Source: Streptomyces sp. NBC_00820 (lineage in GTDB: Bacteria > Actinomycetota > Actinomycetes > Streptomycetales > Streptomycetaceae). From it: DNA of 64,000 bases. Location: positions 3,670,501 through 3,734,500 of the forward strand of contig NZ_CP108882.1 in the NCBI RefSeq assembly GCF_036347055.1, given 5' to 3'. Under the pieces are notes generated by a model. It ran no database searches. It was not told the origin of the DNA and saw only the letters and a list, made by a program, of their open reading frames with translations. Below, piece by piece: positions 54,130 through 62,796 of the stretch (positions are counted from its first letter, which is position 1; the number at the start of each line of letters is the position of its first letter). Made by a program: the position numbers and the translations under genes.

Positions 54130-54166
54130 GTGGCCCGGAAGACAGCATTCGCTAGGATCGGGCCAC
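54130..54166. promoter_or_regulatory. Inverted repeat in MFS/regulator divergent promoter
   Basis: GTGGCCCG (54130-54137) and CGGGCCAC (54159-54166) are exact inverse copies separated by 21 bases, two turns of DNA apart, between the two start codons. This fits an AraC-type or dimeric regulator operator. Confidence 0.45.
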
Positions 54167-54195
54167 ACGTCAGCGCCGGTGAGGAGTGCCGATCC

Positions 54196-55266
54196 GTGAG
54201 CGTCCGCGAGGAGTTCCGCCCGCACCGCGTCGTCGTCCTGGCCCTGGACGGCCTGCTCCCCTTCGAACTGGGCATACCCCACCGGATCTTCGGCCGCCCC
54301 AGGGACACCGAGGGCCGGCTGCTGTACGAGGTGGTGACCTGCTCGGTCCGCCCGCCGGGGCCCGTCGAGACCGACGCCGACTTCACCCTGCACATCCCGC
54401 ACGGCCCGGAGGCCCTGGCCACGGCCGACACGGTGATCGTCCCGGCGTCGTACGAACTCGGCCCGGTCTACGAGGAGGGCAGGCTCACCGGCGAGCTGTC
54501 CGACGCCCTCGCCCGCATCCGCCCCGGCACCCGTCTCGCCTCCATCTGCACCGGCGTGTACGTCCTCGCCGCCGCCGGCCTCCTCGAAGGACGCCCGGCG
54601 ACCACGCACTGGGCGGACGCCGAGCGTTTCCAGCGGATGTTCCCGAAGGTCAGGGTGGACGCGGACGTGCTGTTCATCGACGACGGCGACGTGCTGACCT
54701 CGGCCGGGGTGGCCGCCGGGATCGACCTGTGCCTGCACATGGTGCGCCGCGACCACGGCACGGCGGTCGCCAACGACACCGCCCGCCGCACGGTCGTCCC
54801 GCCGCACCGCGACGGCGGCCAGGCCCAGTACATCCGACGCCCGGTTCCCGACCCGCAGTTGACCACGACCACCGCCGCCCGCGCGTGGGCGCTCGGCCGG
54901 CTGCACGAGCCCATCCAACTGCGGGACATGGCCGAACAGGAGGCCATGTCGGTGCGCACCTTCACCCGCCGCTTCCGCGAGGAGACCGGCGTCAGCCCGG
55001 GCCAGTGGCTCACCGGACAACGCGTCGAACACGCCCGGCACCTGCTGGAGTCCACCGACCTGTCCGTCGACCAGGTGGCCCGTGACTCCGGCTTCGGCAC
55101 GGCCCAGTCGATGCGCCAGCACCTGCAACAGGCGCTGGGGGTGACACCGACGGCGTACCGGCGGACGTTCCGGTCGGCAGCCGACAGGGCGGGCGGGGCA
55201 GGCGGGTCGGGCAGGACCGACGGGGCGGGCGTACGGTACGACAGCGGAGCGCGGGACAGCGACTGA
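54196..55266 (+). CDS. GlxA-type AraC-family regulator (DJ-1/PfpI plus HTH)
   Basis: A 356-residue regulator. An N-terminal DJ-1/PfpI-like domain (about 8-190) has ASICTGVYVLAAAGLLEGRP with the conserved Cys at the nucleophile elbow (C118, in SICTG). It is followed by an AraC-type double helix-turn-helix (about 235-330, QLRDMAEQEAMSVRTFTRRF and SVDQVARDSGFGTAQSMRQH). A low-complexity Gly/Ser/Asp tail ends it. GlxA-type regulators act on nitrogen or amine metabolism genes and usually flank their targets. GTG at 54196 has GAGGAG upstream. The partner is the MFS gene opposite. Confidence 0.92.
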   Translation: MSVREEFRPHRVVVLALDGLLPFELGIPHRIFGRPRDTEGRLLYEVVTCSVRPPGPVETDADFTLHIPHGPEALATADTVIVPASYELGPVYEEGRLTGELSDALARIRPGTRLASICTGVYVLAAAGLLEGRPATTHWADAERFQRMFPKVRVDADVLFIDDGDVLTSAGVAAGIDLCLHMVRRDHGTAVANDTARRTVVPPHRDGGQAQYIRRPVPDPQLTTTTAARAWALGRLHEPIQLRDMAEQEAMSVRTFTRRFREETGVSPGQWLTGQRVEHARHLLESTDLSVDQVARDSGFGTAQSMRQHLQQALGVTPTAYRRTFRSAADRAGGAGGSGRTDGAGVRYDSGARDSD

Positions 55267-55656
55267 GGGCGACGGCTCTGCGGGAGTCCCGGGGTTCGGG
55301 GGTTCGGGGGTTCTTGTGTCCGGGCCTCCGGCTGTCCACAGCCTGTGGAGAGGTGTGACCCGTGCGGCAGCGCCCGGATCCGGTCCCATCGCCGAAGCCG
55401 GCGCCGACTCCGGCCGTGTGACTGCCGGTTGGCGGCGCACCCCCCTGCGTCCGCCTGACGCCGCCAACCGGTGCGACCCACACTCGACGAGGACCACCGT
55501 CCCCCGAGTCCTCGCCGTCCCCTCGCGGCGAATCGCCGCACACCAGCGTGTTCAACCACGCACACGACGTCAACACCGGTGCGGCGGTTCATGACGAACG
55601 GCCTCGTCACACCGACCGCGCACGGGTGCACCCCCGGCGCATCACGGCGCCAGGGT
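55267..55656. terminator. Intergenic region with terminator hairpin
   Basis: CCGGTTGGCGGCG (55425-55437) pairs exactly with CGCCGCCAACCGG (55459-55471), 13 bp with a 21-base loop, between convergent genes. Nothing gene-like is seen in the remaining 390 bp. The string CTGTCCACAGCCTGTGGAG (55332-55350) resembles paired DnaA boxes but is isolated. Confidence 0.6.
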
Positions 55657-56397
55657 CTACACCGTTTCGAAGGCGAGGTCCTCGTACGCGGCCAGTCCGC
55701 CCCCGTACGCCGCCTCCGCGCCCTCCTCGGTCCGTGAACACCGGTCCAGTTCGCACCAGATGCTCTTGCCGGCCCCTTCGGGGCTCCAGCCCCAGCGGTC
55801 GGCGAGGCAGTCGACGAGGGCGAGACCCCGGCCGCCGGTGGCGTCACCGCCGGCACAGCGCGGGACGGGTGCGCGGGAGCTGGTGTCGGCCACTTCGAGA
55901 CGCACGGTGGCCGGCACGGCCGCGTGCGCGTCCGGTGCGACCGGCACTCCAGGGGCTCTCGACGTGCCTGGCGTGCTTGGCGTGCCCGAGGCGCTCGCCG
56001 TACCTGACGTGCCCGAGGCGCTCGGCGCTCCCGGTGCCCCGCGCATGCCCCGCGTGCCCGAGGGGGCCGCTTCCGCGGCGGGTCCGGTCGCCTCCGCGCC
56101 CGTGGGGGCCGGTGCCGCGGTGTCCGACTCGGCCTCTCCACCCGGCAGTCCGTCCGGGAGTCCGCCCGGCAGTCCGCCCGGCAGTCCGCTCGGCAGCGAG
56201 AGCCGGAGCACGGCCGGGCGACCGGTGTGCACCACCGCGTTGGTCACCAGCTCGGAGACGAGCAGGATCAGGGTCTCGGCGAGCGGCTCGTCGGCCGCTA
56301 TGCCGAGTCCGGCGAGCCGCGAGCGGGCCCACTTCCTCGCCCGCCCCACCTCCGTGGGGTCGGGCCGGATCTCCAGCTGCACTTGAAGCACCTGCAC
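55657..56397 (-). CDS. RsbW-like ATP-binding protein with low-complexity insertion
   Basis: A 246-residue GHKL ATPase of the anti-sigma/serine kinase group. The N box ILLVSELVTNAVVHT (44-58) and the G1 box VADTSSRAPVPRC...ATGGRGLALVDCLADRWGW are present. Between them, residues about 70-160, is an extra tract of Gly/Pro/Ala/Ser/Thr repeats (SGLPGGLPGGLPDGLPGG, then GTSGTASASGTPSTPGTS). Normal relatives are about 140 residues. The 12-bp nucleotide repeat behind the GLPGG part is visible. A STAS antagonist and ECF sigma factor lie nearby, so it may belong to a partner-switching pathway. GTG start at 56397. Confidence 0.8.
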   Translation of the reverse strand: MQVLQVQLEIRPDPTEVGRARKWARSRLAGLGIAADEPLAETLILLVSELVTNAVVHTGRPAVLRLSLPSGLPGGLPGGLPDGLPGGEAESDTAAPAPTGAEATGPAAEAAPSGTRGMRGAPGAPSASGTSGTASASGTPSTPGTSRAPGVPVAPDAHAAVPATVRLEVADTSSRAPVPRCAGGDATGGRGLALVDCLADRWGWSPEGAGKSIWCELDRCSRTEEGAEAAYGGGLAAYEDLAFETV

Positions 56398-56400
56398 CGC

Positions 56401-56538
56401 TCACACCATCCGAACCGGCGGACACATGACCCCACGCCACCTGGACACCGCGGCGCGAACCGCGACGAGCAGCGCGACCAGGGCCACGATCGTAGCCATT
56501 TTCTGCATGGCCAGAACAACGGCCAGAGCAAGGGTCAC
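56401..56538 (-). CDS. Possible 45-residue hydrophobic peptide upstream of RsbW-like gene
   Basis: A short frame with a GTG start at 56536-56538 gives about 30 hydrophobic residues (LALAVVLAMQKMATIVALVA, then LLVAVRAAV) and a basic, Cys-containing end (SRWRGVMCPPVRMV). Its stop lies 3 bp before the RsbW-like start, the kind of spacing used for coupled translation. The ribosome site is weak. It may be a small membrane peptide or only a leader frame. Confidence 0.4.
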   Translation of the reverse strand: MTLALAVVLAMQKMATIVALVALLVAVRAAVSRWRGVMCPPVRMV

Positions 56539-56996
56539 GGAACGTGATTCCCTTGCGAGACAGCATGGTTGACGTACAGTCACCCCAACAAGCGCTTCGG
56601 GCATATTCCAGCGCGAAGGAGTACGCGTGCGGCATACTGTGCGACGCGCCTGCCGGGGAGTCGAACGAGCGGGGCCAGAGGCCCTCGCCGCCCCAGGAAC
56701 AGCGGCGCGCACCGCGTGACACGGGGACGCCCCAAGGGCACCACCGGCACGGCTCGTGCTCGCAGCCACTCGCATCCCACACAAGGTACCGGAGGGGGCA
56801 GCCGACTCCGGGCCGTGACGAGTCACGCGATGGACACAACCCGGTATCAACGCTCCGTAATTCCGGTTACGCCACGATCCGCGACATCGTGGGCCATGGA
56901 TCCGCCGTTTCCGCGCCGCCGTCCGGGCCGGGCCGCACCGTTTCCGCGCCGTCCGGGCTGGGCCGCACCATTTCCGCGCCGCCGTCCGGGCCGGGC
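56539..56996. repeat. Intergenic region with three ~31-bp tandem repeats
   Basis: At 56906-56999 three consecutive units read CGTTTCCGCGCCGCCGTCCG-type sequence followed by GGCCGGGCCGCAC, lengths 33, 30 and 31 bp. They are placed just past the stop of the STAS gene. The rest of the region has no supported gene. Confidence 0.6.
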
Positions 56997-57371
56997 TCAG
57001 GCGGAAAGCGAGTCCGCCTCGTCGGCGACGGCCGCGTCCACGTCGGGGCGCACGTCGAACAGGCGACGGACGCCGAGCGCGCCGAGGACCCTGTTGACGT
57101 GCGAGCCGTCGTCCGCGCCCCGGTCGGGCAGGATCAGCCGCAGCCGGCCCTGGCAGGAGCGGATCAGCCGGCGGGCGGCGATGAGGACGCCGACCCCGCT
57201 GGAGTCGCAGAAGAAGACCTCGGAGAGGTCGAGGACCAGTTGGTGGTGCCCTTCGGCGACGGCGTCGTGCACGCGCTGGCGCAGCACCGGTGAGGTCACC
57301 AGGTCCAGTTCGCCCGCCACACGGAGCACAGCCCACTCGCCCCGTTCGGCGCCGGTCACTTCGAATGCCAC
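56997..57371 (-). CDS. STAS-domain anti-sigma factor antagonist
   Basis: A 124-residue STAS protein of usual size. It has the conserved FFCDSSGVGVLIAARR loop (53-68) with the phosphorylatable Ser after Asp (S57 or S58). In its dephosphorylated form it would bind an RsbW-like kinase and free a sigma factor. The RsbW-like gene at 55657 is 600 bp downstream on the same strand. GTG start at 57371 follows GGAGGGC. It is divergent from the ECF sigma factor. Confidence 0.92.
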   Translation of the reverse strand: MAFEVTGAERGEWAVLRVAGELDLVTSPVLRQRVHDAVAEGHHQLVLDLSEVFFCDSSGVGVLIAARRLIRSCQGRLRLILPDRGADDGSHVNRVLGALGVRRLFDVRPDVDAAVADEADSLSA

Positions 57372-57708
57372 GGCCCTGCCCTCCGCTCGCCGGATCTCCC
57401 GGAACCGCCCGGAAACGGAATCAGTTCCTACGATTGTTGTCTTCTCCGCGCGGCTGCCCAGCGGCCGTTCCCTGAAACCCTGAACAGCAAACCGTCGGCG
57501 ATCGGCAAGGGACTTGTTTCAGTCACTGTCAATCCGGTTCGATCAGAGTCGGACACTCTTTGTGTGAAGGTTGCGTGAAGAGGGCACTACCACCTGCGGC
57601 GCTTCCCGGGGCGCACATTGACACAAAGGGGCGTGCGCTGTCAGACGTGCCGACTACATTCGAGAGGACGACACGGACACGCTGGACGTGGGCGAGGGGA
57701 GGGACCGC
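57372..57708. promoter_or_regulatory. Divergent promoter region, STAS and ECF sigma genes
   Basis: 337 bp. CTTTGTGT (57558-57565) and ACACAAAG (57621-57628) are inverse copies 55 bases apart, and a TTGACA string lies at 57618-57623. No gene is seen. Autoregulation of the sigma gene is plausible but no start site can be assigned. Confidence 0.4.
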
Positions 57709-58281
57709 ATGGTGACGATGGACGTATCGCCCCGCTGGGACCGCAAGATGCAGCAGCGGCTCGCGCGCGGAGAGGCGGCCGCCCTCGGCGAGCTCTACGA
57801 CCGCTTCGCCTCGCTCGTGCACAGCCTCGCCCACCGCGTCCTCGGCGAGGAGAAGGCCGCCGACGGCATCACCCGCGAGGTCTTCGCGCACCTCTGGGAG
57901 CACCCCGAGACCTACGACCCCAAAGAGGGGCCGCTGCGCAACTGGATCGCCTCGGTGACCCGCCGGCTGGCCGTGCAGCGGCTGCGCGACAACGAGACCG
58001 CCGCGCTCACCCGGGGCGAGAGCGGCTCCCCGGAGGAGCTGGAGAGCAAGGTGCGCCACGCCGCCGTGGCCGCTCGCGCCGACTACATCGTCCACTCGAT
58101 GCCCGCCCCGCTGCGCGCCGCCCTGGAGCTGGCCTACGTCCAGCGCCGCGACTACCGCCAGACCGCCGCCGACCTCGGCGTCACCGAGGACGAGGCCCGC
58201 CGCAGGCTGCGCCTCGGCCTGCAGCTGCTCTCCACCGCCCACGACGCCGGCACCCCGCCGGGATACGGAGGTGCGGCATGA
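57709..58281 (+). CDS. ECF RNA polymerase sigma factor
   Basis: A 190-residue ECF sigma factor with region 2 (LGELYDRFASLVHSLAHRVL, then REVFAHLWEHPETYDPKEGP) and region 4 (LRAALELAYVQRRDYRQTAA, DLGVTEDEARRRLRLGLQLL). The ATG at 57709 follows GAGGGAGGG. The downstream gene begins inside its stop (ATGA), so the sigma factor and its zinc-finger anti-sigma partner are made together. The divergent STAS gene suggests a link to anti-sigma partner switching. Target promoters are unknown. Confidence 0.93.
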   Translation: MVTMDVSPRWDRKMQQRLARGEAAALGELYDRFASLVHSLAHRVLGEEKAADGITREVFAHLWEHPETYDPKEGPLRNWIASVTRRLAVQRLRDNETAALTRGESGSPEELESKVRHAAVAARADYIVHSMPAPLRAALELAYVQRRDYRQTAADLGVTEDEARRRLRLGLQLLSTAHDAGTPPGYGGAA

Positions 58282-59627
58282 GCGGCGCGGGACCGTTCGG
58301 AGCGCACGACGGACGCGACGGACGTGATGAGCGCGACGGACGTGACAGGCGCGACGGGCACGAGCCGGGGGACGGCCGTCCGGCCGCCGGTGGCTCCGCC
58401 GACGGCGGACCCGCCGCGCCCCCGCGCATCCCGCCGCCCCGCGCCTCCGTCGAGGACGGCGGACGGCCGCTGCCCGACCTCACCGACCAAGGGGACCCCG
58501 CACCCGTGCCGCTCGACCTGTCGCACGACGTCCTGAAGTCGCTCCTCGGTGCCTGGGCCCTGGCCGCCTGCTCGGTGGCGGAGGCGGCTGCCGTCGAGGA
58601 GCACCTCGGTGGCTGCGGGGCCTGCGCGGACGAGGCGCGGCGGCTGCGCGAGGCGGTCGGCCTGCTGCACCGGCCCGAGCCCCTCGATCTCGACCCGGGG
58701 CTCCGCACCCGCGTCCTGGAGAGCTGCCTGGACCGCCGTCCGCCGCGCATCCCGGTGCCCGACTGGGCGGCGCCGTACGACGCGGAGGCGGCGCGGCTGG
58801 ACGCGCTGCTCCAGGACTTCGGGGACTCCGAGTGGCACGCGCCCGTGCGGCTGCGGTGGTTCGAGGCCGACGCGCCGGCGAGCCGTCGTACGACCGTGGC
58901 CGGGGTGATCGCTCACCTGATGTCCGTGGACGGGCTGGTCGCCGTGGCGCTCGGGCTGGGCGACCCGCTGGCCGAGGTCGTCCCGGCGGCCGAGCCGGGG
59001 CCGGCCGGACGGACCGAGGCGTTCTGGCGGGCCTCGCACTTTCCGCCGACCCGTTCGGTACGGGCGCCCTGGCGCGAGCAGAGCCATCACCTCGTCCGCA
59101 CGGTGTCCTTCACGGGCGGCAGCGCGGGCGGGTTCGGGGTGTCATACGGCGACTTCGAGCTGCCGCTGCACGACGCGCTGCTGGACCGCGCCTTCGAGTG
59201 CTGGGTGCACGCCGAGGACATCGCGGAGGCGGTCGACTACCCGTACGGCCCGCCCGCGCCACGGCACTTGAACAAGATGATCGACCTGGCGGCCCGTATG
59301 CTCCCCGTCGCCCTCGCCGCGCGGCGCCGGGCCGGTCTGTCCGCGCCCGGACAGACCCCGCACCTGGTCCCGGCCGGCTCCCCCGGCCGCAGTCTGCGCC
59401 TGGAGATCGAGGGCACTGCGGGCGGCCAGTGGTTCATCCCCCTGGACTCCCCGGCCGCGGTGGGCTCCGCCACCCACGAGGTGGCCCACGTGGCCCTGGA
59501 CGGCGTCGAGTTCTGCCGCCTCGCCGCGGGCCACGTGTCCCCCGAGGAGGCGGCGGCCGGCCAGGACGGCGACCGGGAGGCGATCAGGGACGTGCTGTAC
59601 GCGGCGGCGGGACTGAGCCGTATGTGA
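58278..59627 (+). CDS. Zinc-finger anti-sigma factor fused to maleylpyruvate-isomerase-like domain
   Basis: A 449-residue protein. Residues 10-40 are an Asp/Arg/Gly repeat tract (GRDGRDERDGRDRRDG); 85-120 form a zinc-binding anti-sigma motif (EEHLGGCGACADEARRLREA, HxxxCxxC) with a helix before it; the rest (about 160-449) is a mycothiol-dependent maleylpyruvate isomerase-like domain with four-helix DinB fold (VAGVIAHLMSVDGLVAV and CWVHAEDIAEAV). It has no membrane span, so it is a soluble anti-sigma factor. It overlaps the sigma gene by ATGA. The fused domain may sense thiols and set the redox control of the sigma factor. Confidence 0.88.
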   Translation: MSGAGPFGAHDGRDGRDERDGRDRRDGHEPGDGRPAAGGSADGGPAAPPRIPPPRASVEDGGRPLPDLTDQGDPAPVPLDLSHDVLKSLLGAWALAACSVAEAAAVEEHLGGCGACADEARRLREAVGLLHRPEPLDLDPGLRTRVLESCLDRRPPRIPVPDWAAPYDAEAARLDALLQDFGDSEWHAPVRLRWFEADAPASRRTTVAGVIAHLMSVDGLVAVALGLGDPLAEVVPAAEPGPAGRTEAFWRASHFPPTRSVRAPWREQSHHLVRTVSFTGGSAGGFGVSYGDFELPLHDALLDRAFECWVHAEDIAEAVDYPYGPPAPRHLNKMIDLAARMLPVALAARRRAGLSAPGQTPHLVPAGSPGRSLRLEIEGTAGGQWFIPLDSPAAVGSATHEVAHVALDGVEFCRLAAGHVSPEEAAAGQDGDREAIRDVLYAAAGLSRM

Positions 59628-59738
59628 GCCGGCGACCGCGCGGGGGCGGCTGCGCGGGCCGCGACGGGGAGGCGACGTGCGCTCCCCCGCGTGCTCCCCC
59701 GCGCGCCGGCGGCCGAGGACCGGGGGCGGGAACCCTGA

Positions 59739-60623
59739 CTAGGCGAACACCACCGTCCGCCGCCCGTTCAGCAGGATCCTGCGCTCCGCGTGCCACTTCA
59801 CGGCCCGCGCCAGCGCCTGGCACTCCACGTCGCGGCCGACGGCGACCAGCTGGTCCGGGGTGGCCTCGTGGCCGACCCGCTCGATCTCCTGCTCGATGAT
59901 CGGCCCCTCGTCGAGGTCGGCGGTGACGTAGTGAGCGGTGGCACCGATCAGCTTCACGCCCCGCGCGTGCGCCTGGTGGTAGGGCTTCGCGCCCTTGAAG
60001 CTCGGCAGGAACGAGTGGTGGATGTTGATGATCCGGCCGCTGAGCTGCTTGCACAGGTCGTCCGAGAGGACCTGCATGTACCGGGCGAGGACCACCAGCT
60101 CGACGTCCTCCTCGCGCACGATCTCCAGCAGCCGCGCCTCCGCCTGCGCCTTGGTCTCCTTCGTCACCGGGATGTGGTGGAAGGGGACGCCGTACGAGCC
60201 CACCAGCTCCGCGAAGTCGGTGTGGTTGGAGACCACGGCCGCGATCTCGACCGGCAGCACGCCGGTCCGCGCCCGGAACAGCAGGTCGTTCAGGCAGTGC
60301 CCGAACTTGCTGACCATCAGCACGATCCGCATCTTCTCGTCGGCCCGGTTGATCTGCCAGTCCATCTGGAAGGAGTCACCGATCGCCGCGAAACTCGCCC
60401 GCAGCTTCTCCGCCGTCGACGGCGCCTCGGCCGAGAAGTGGACGCGCATGAAGAACAGACCCGTGTCGTGGTCACCGAACTGCTGGCTGTCCTCGATGTT
60501 GCAGCCGGTCATGAACAGGTAGCTCGACACGGCGTGCACGATGCCCTTCTTGTCCGGGCAGGAGAGGGTGAGGACGTACTGGTCCGAGGGCGCGACGGCG
60601 GCGCTGCTGGGCTGCTCGTTCAT
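59739..60623 (-). CDS. purU: Formyltetrahydrofolate deformylase
   Basis: A 294-residue enzyme that hydrolyses 10-formyltetrahydrofolate to formate and tetrahydrofolate, supplying formate for purine synthesis and balancing one-carbon pools. An N-terminal ACT domain (about 12-90, SCPDKKGIVHAVSSYLF) precedes the formyltransferase fold with NIHHSFLPSFKGAKPYHQAH and IGATAHYVTADLDEGPIIEQ, including the conserved Asn, His and Asp. Length is normal. The S. coelicolor equivalent is purU. ATG start at 60623. It is followed by a GC-rich spacer to the anti-sigma gene. Confidence 0.97.
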   Translation of the reverse strand: MNEQPSSAAVAPSDQYVLTLSCPDKKGIVHAVSSYLFMTGCNIEDSQQFGDHDTGLFFMRVHFSAEAPSTAEKLRASFAAIGDSFQMDWQINRADEKMRIVLMVSKFGHCLNDLLFRARTGVLPVEIAAVVSNHTDFAELVGSYGVPFHHIPVTKETKAQAEARLLEIVREEDVELVVLARYMQVLSDDLCKQLSGRIINIHHSFLPSFKGAKPYHQAHARGVKLIGATAHYVTADLDEGPIIEQEIERVGHEATPDQLVAVGRDVECQALARAVKWHAERRILLNGRRTVVFA

Positions 60624-60770
60624 GCACCACAGAGTCTCACGCCGGTCCGTCCGGGCGGGGCGGCGTCCGCCAGACGGACCATGCCGCGGTCGGGCGGACC
60701 ACGGCCGTGGTCAGGCAGGCCGGGGATCGGCCGTGCGGACCGGGGCGCGGTCAGGCAGGCCGGGGCTCGG

Positions 60771-61271
60771 TCAGGCGGACCGGGTCACGATCCGCAGCAC
60801 GTCGAGGCTGCGCGGCGGCACCTCCGGGTCGTCCCCGTCGCTGGTCGCGAGCCGCAGATGGGCGTCCCGGGCCGCGCGTACCGCCTCCGGCCAGGCGTGG
60901 TGTTCGAGGTAGGCGGCGACCGGCGCGTCGGGACCGACCTGGTGCATGATCCGCAGCACCCGCAGCACGGCGGTGTCGACGAGCGCCGCCTCCTGCGAGT
61001 CCCGGAAGATCGTGCCGACGTATTTCTCCGCGGACCAGTTGTCCAGCCAGGTGTCCTCCACCAGCCGGTACACGGCGTCGGTCACATCGCCGTACCCGTC
61101 CACGCCGACCAGCCAGACGTCCCGCTGGAACGCCAGGTCGGAGAGCATGTGCAGCGCGGAGCGCACATTGCAGCGCCAGCGCCACCACGGCATGTCGTTG
61201 AGTGGCATGCCGCCCATGGTGGAGGAGCGACGGCCGCGACGGGAAGAGTTCTCCGAACCTTGCACGGTCAT
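60771..61271 (-). CDS. SCO4402-family hypothetical protein
   Basis: A 166-residue soluble protein. Its core (about 22-165) begins MPLNDMPWWRWRCNVRSALH and contains RLVEDTWLDNWSAEKYVGTI, like the SCO4402 family of actinobacteria, which has no known function. Start choice is uncertain: ATG at 61271, or Met codons at residues 19 and 22 that open the conserved part. No ribosome site is clear for any of them. It lies upstream of purU on the same strand, 147 bp before it. Confidence 0.8.
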   Translation of the reverse strand: MTVQGSENSSRRGRRSSTMGGMPLNDMPWWRWRCNVRSALHMLSDLAFQRDVWLVGVDGYGDVTDAVYRLVEDTWLDNWSAEKYVGTIFRDSQEAALVDTAVLRVLRIMHQVGPDAPVAAYLEHHAWPEAVRAARDAHLRLATSDGDDPEVPPRSLDVLRIVTRSA

Positions 61272-61388
61272 CGATCGTACGTTCTTCGTCCCGCGTGCCT
61301 CACAGGCCCCCGTAATTCACCCGCGTGTCACCTTTCGTTGCCCACGGGTCACTCCCGGGTTAGCGGTGTGAGGGAATCGTGCGTGTGC

Positions 61389-62714
61389 ATGACCGGCAGG
61401 CCTCGCAAGCGCAGCACCTTCCTCCCGTCCCTCCTGCGGCCCGTCCGCGCCGCCGCCCTCTCCGCGGGCGCGCTGGCCGTGTGCGCCTCGCTCACCGCCG
61501 GGTGCGGAGTCGTCCCCGGCGTCGTGGGTGAATCGGCGGACGGCCCGATCAAGGTGATGACCTGGGCACCCCAGAACACGGACGCCACGAACAAGCCCGG
61601 CATGCCCGCCATGGCCGTGGCCTATGCCAAGTGGATCAACTCGCGCGGTGGTTTCGGCGGCCGCGAGCTCGAGGTCCTCACCTGCAACGAGCACAACGAC
61701 AGCGTGGGCGCGGCGCGGTGCGCCCGACGCGCGGCGGCCGAGGGCGTGGTCGCGGTCGTCGGCTCCTACAGCCAGTTCGGCGACTCCTTCCTCGCCCCGC
61801 TGGAAGGCTCCGGCATCCCCTACATAGGCGGCTACGGGGTCACCAACGACGAGTTCACCGGCCCGATGTCGTACCCCGTCAACGGCGGTCAGCCCGCGCT
61901 GCTGGCCGGCCTCGGCGAGGCCCTCGCGGGCACGTGCGGCCCCGTCGCCCTGGTCCGCCCCGACAGCATCGCGGGCGACGCGCTGCCCGGGCTGATCGAT
62001 TCGGGCCTGAAGGCGGGCGGCCACCCGGCGGCGGGCGACCAGCTCGCGGCGGAGAACGCCACCGAGTACGGCGGCCGGTCCGAGCGGGCGCTGCGGTTCG
62101 CGACCACGAACCCCGCGCGCAAGGGGTGCGTGGTGCCCGCCCTCGGCGACCGCACGGACACCTTCATGGACTCGTTCCGCCGGACCCGCGACGGTTTCCC
62201 CAAGGTGCGGACCGCCACCGTGCTCGGCAGCGTCGACCAGACGGTCATCAACGCGACGGGCGGCGCCTCCGGGCCGTACGAGGGGTCGTACATCACCGGC
62301 TGGTACCCGGTGGCGTCCGACCCGCGCTGGGGGCCGATGAAGAAGGTGATCAGCGAGGAGGCCTTCGGCGACAACCGCATCGACCCCGCGGACGCCGGGG
62401 TGCAGACCACCTGGATCGCCTACACCGTCCTGAAGGCCGCCCTGGACAGGATCGGCGACGGCGACGTGAGCGCCGACACCGTCCGGCACACCCTCGACCA
62501 CGGCCTCGAGGTGTCCACCGGCGGCCTCACCCCGATCCTGCACTGGCCCGACGAGACCGCGCTCGGCGCGGTCGGCTTCCCGCGCCTCGTCAACGCCGCC
62601 GTGACGCTCCAGGTGGTGCGTGACGGCGAACTCGTCGCGGCGAAGGGGTACCGGGGCGGCGCCGACGGGGTCAGCGACATGACGAAGACCCTGCTGACCG
62701 CGGACATCGACTGA
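61389..62714 (+). CDS. Branched-chain-amino-acid-type substrate-binding lipoprotein
   Basis: A 441-residue lipoprotein. A basic N-terminus, a hydrophobic stretch and a lipobox LTAGC (about residue 38) precede a periplasmic-binding-protein type I domain with VMTWAPQNTDATNKPGMPAM, the ligand-site SGIPYIGGYG and a C-terminal hinge region. Such proteins capture amino acids or short peptides for ABC transporters, but no permease or ATPase gene is beside it, so it may act as an orphan sensor or partner. ATG at 61389 is chosen for its signal peptide; the frame is open far upstream. Confidence 0.85.
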   Translation: MTGRPRKRSTFLPSLLRPVRAAALSAGALAVCASLTAGCGVVPGVVGESADGPIKVMTWAPQNTDATNKPGMPAMAVAYAKWINSRGGFGGRELEVLTCNEHNDSVGAARCARRAAAEGVVAVVGSYSQFGDSFLAPLEGSGIPYIGGYGVTNDEFTGPMSYPVNGGQPALLAGLGEALAGTCGPVALVRPDSIAGDALPGLIDSGLKAGGHPAAGDQLAAENATEYGGRSERALRFATTNPARKGCVVPALGDRTDTFMDSFRRTRDGFPKVRTATVLGSVDQTVINATGGASGPYEGSYITGWYPVASDPRWGPMKKVISEEAFGDNRIDPADAGVQTTWIAYTVLKAALDRIGDGDVSADTVRHTLDHGLEVSTGGLTPILHWPDETALGAVGFPRLVNAAVTLQVVRDGELVAAKGYRGGADGVSDMTKTLLTADID

Positions 62715-62796
62715 CCGCACCCCCGGCCCCACCCCCGGGCGGGGGGCGGGGCCGGGGCGGGGGCGGGGGCTGCCCCCGTCGTGGCCGCTACCGGAA

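Noticed and set aside
55332..55350. Paired DnaA-box-like sequence
   Set aside because: Only two imperfect boxes, with no AT-rich region and no dnaA or dnaN nearby. It is not an origin.
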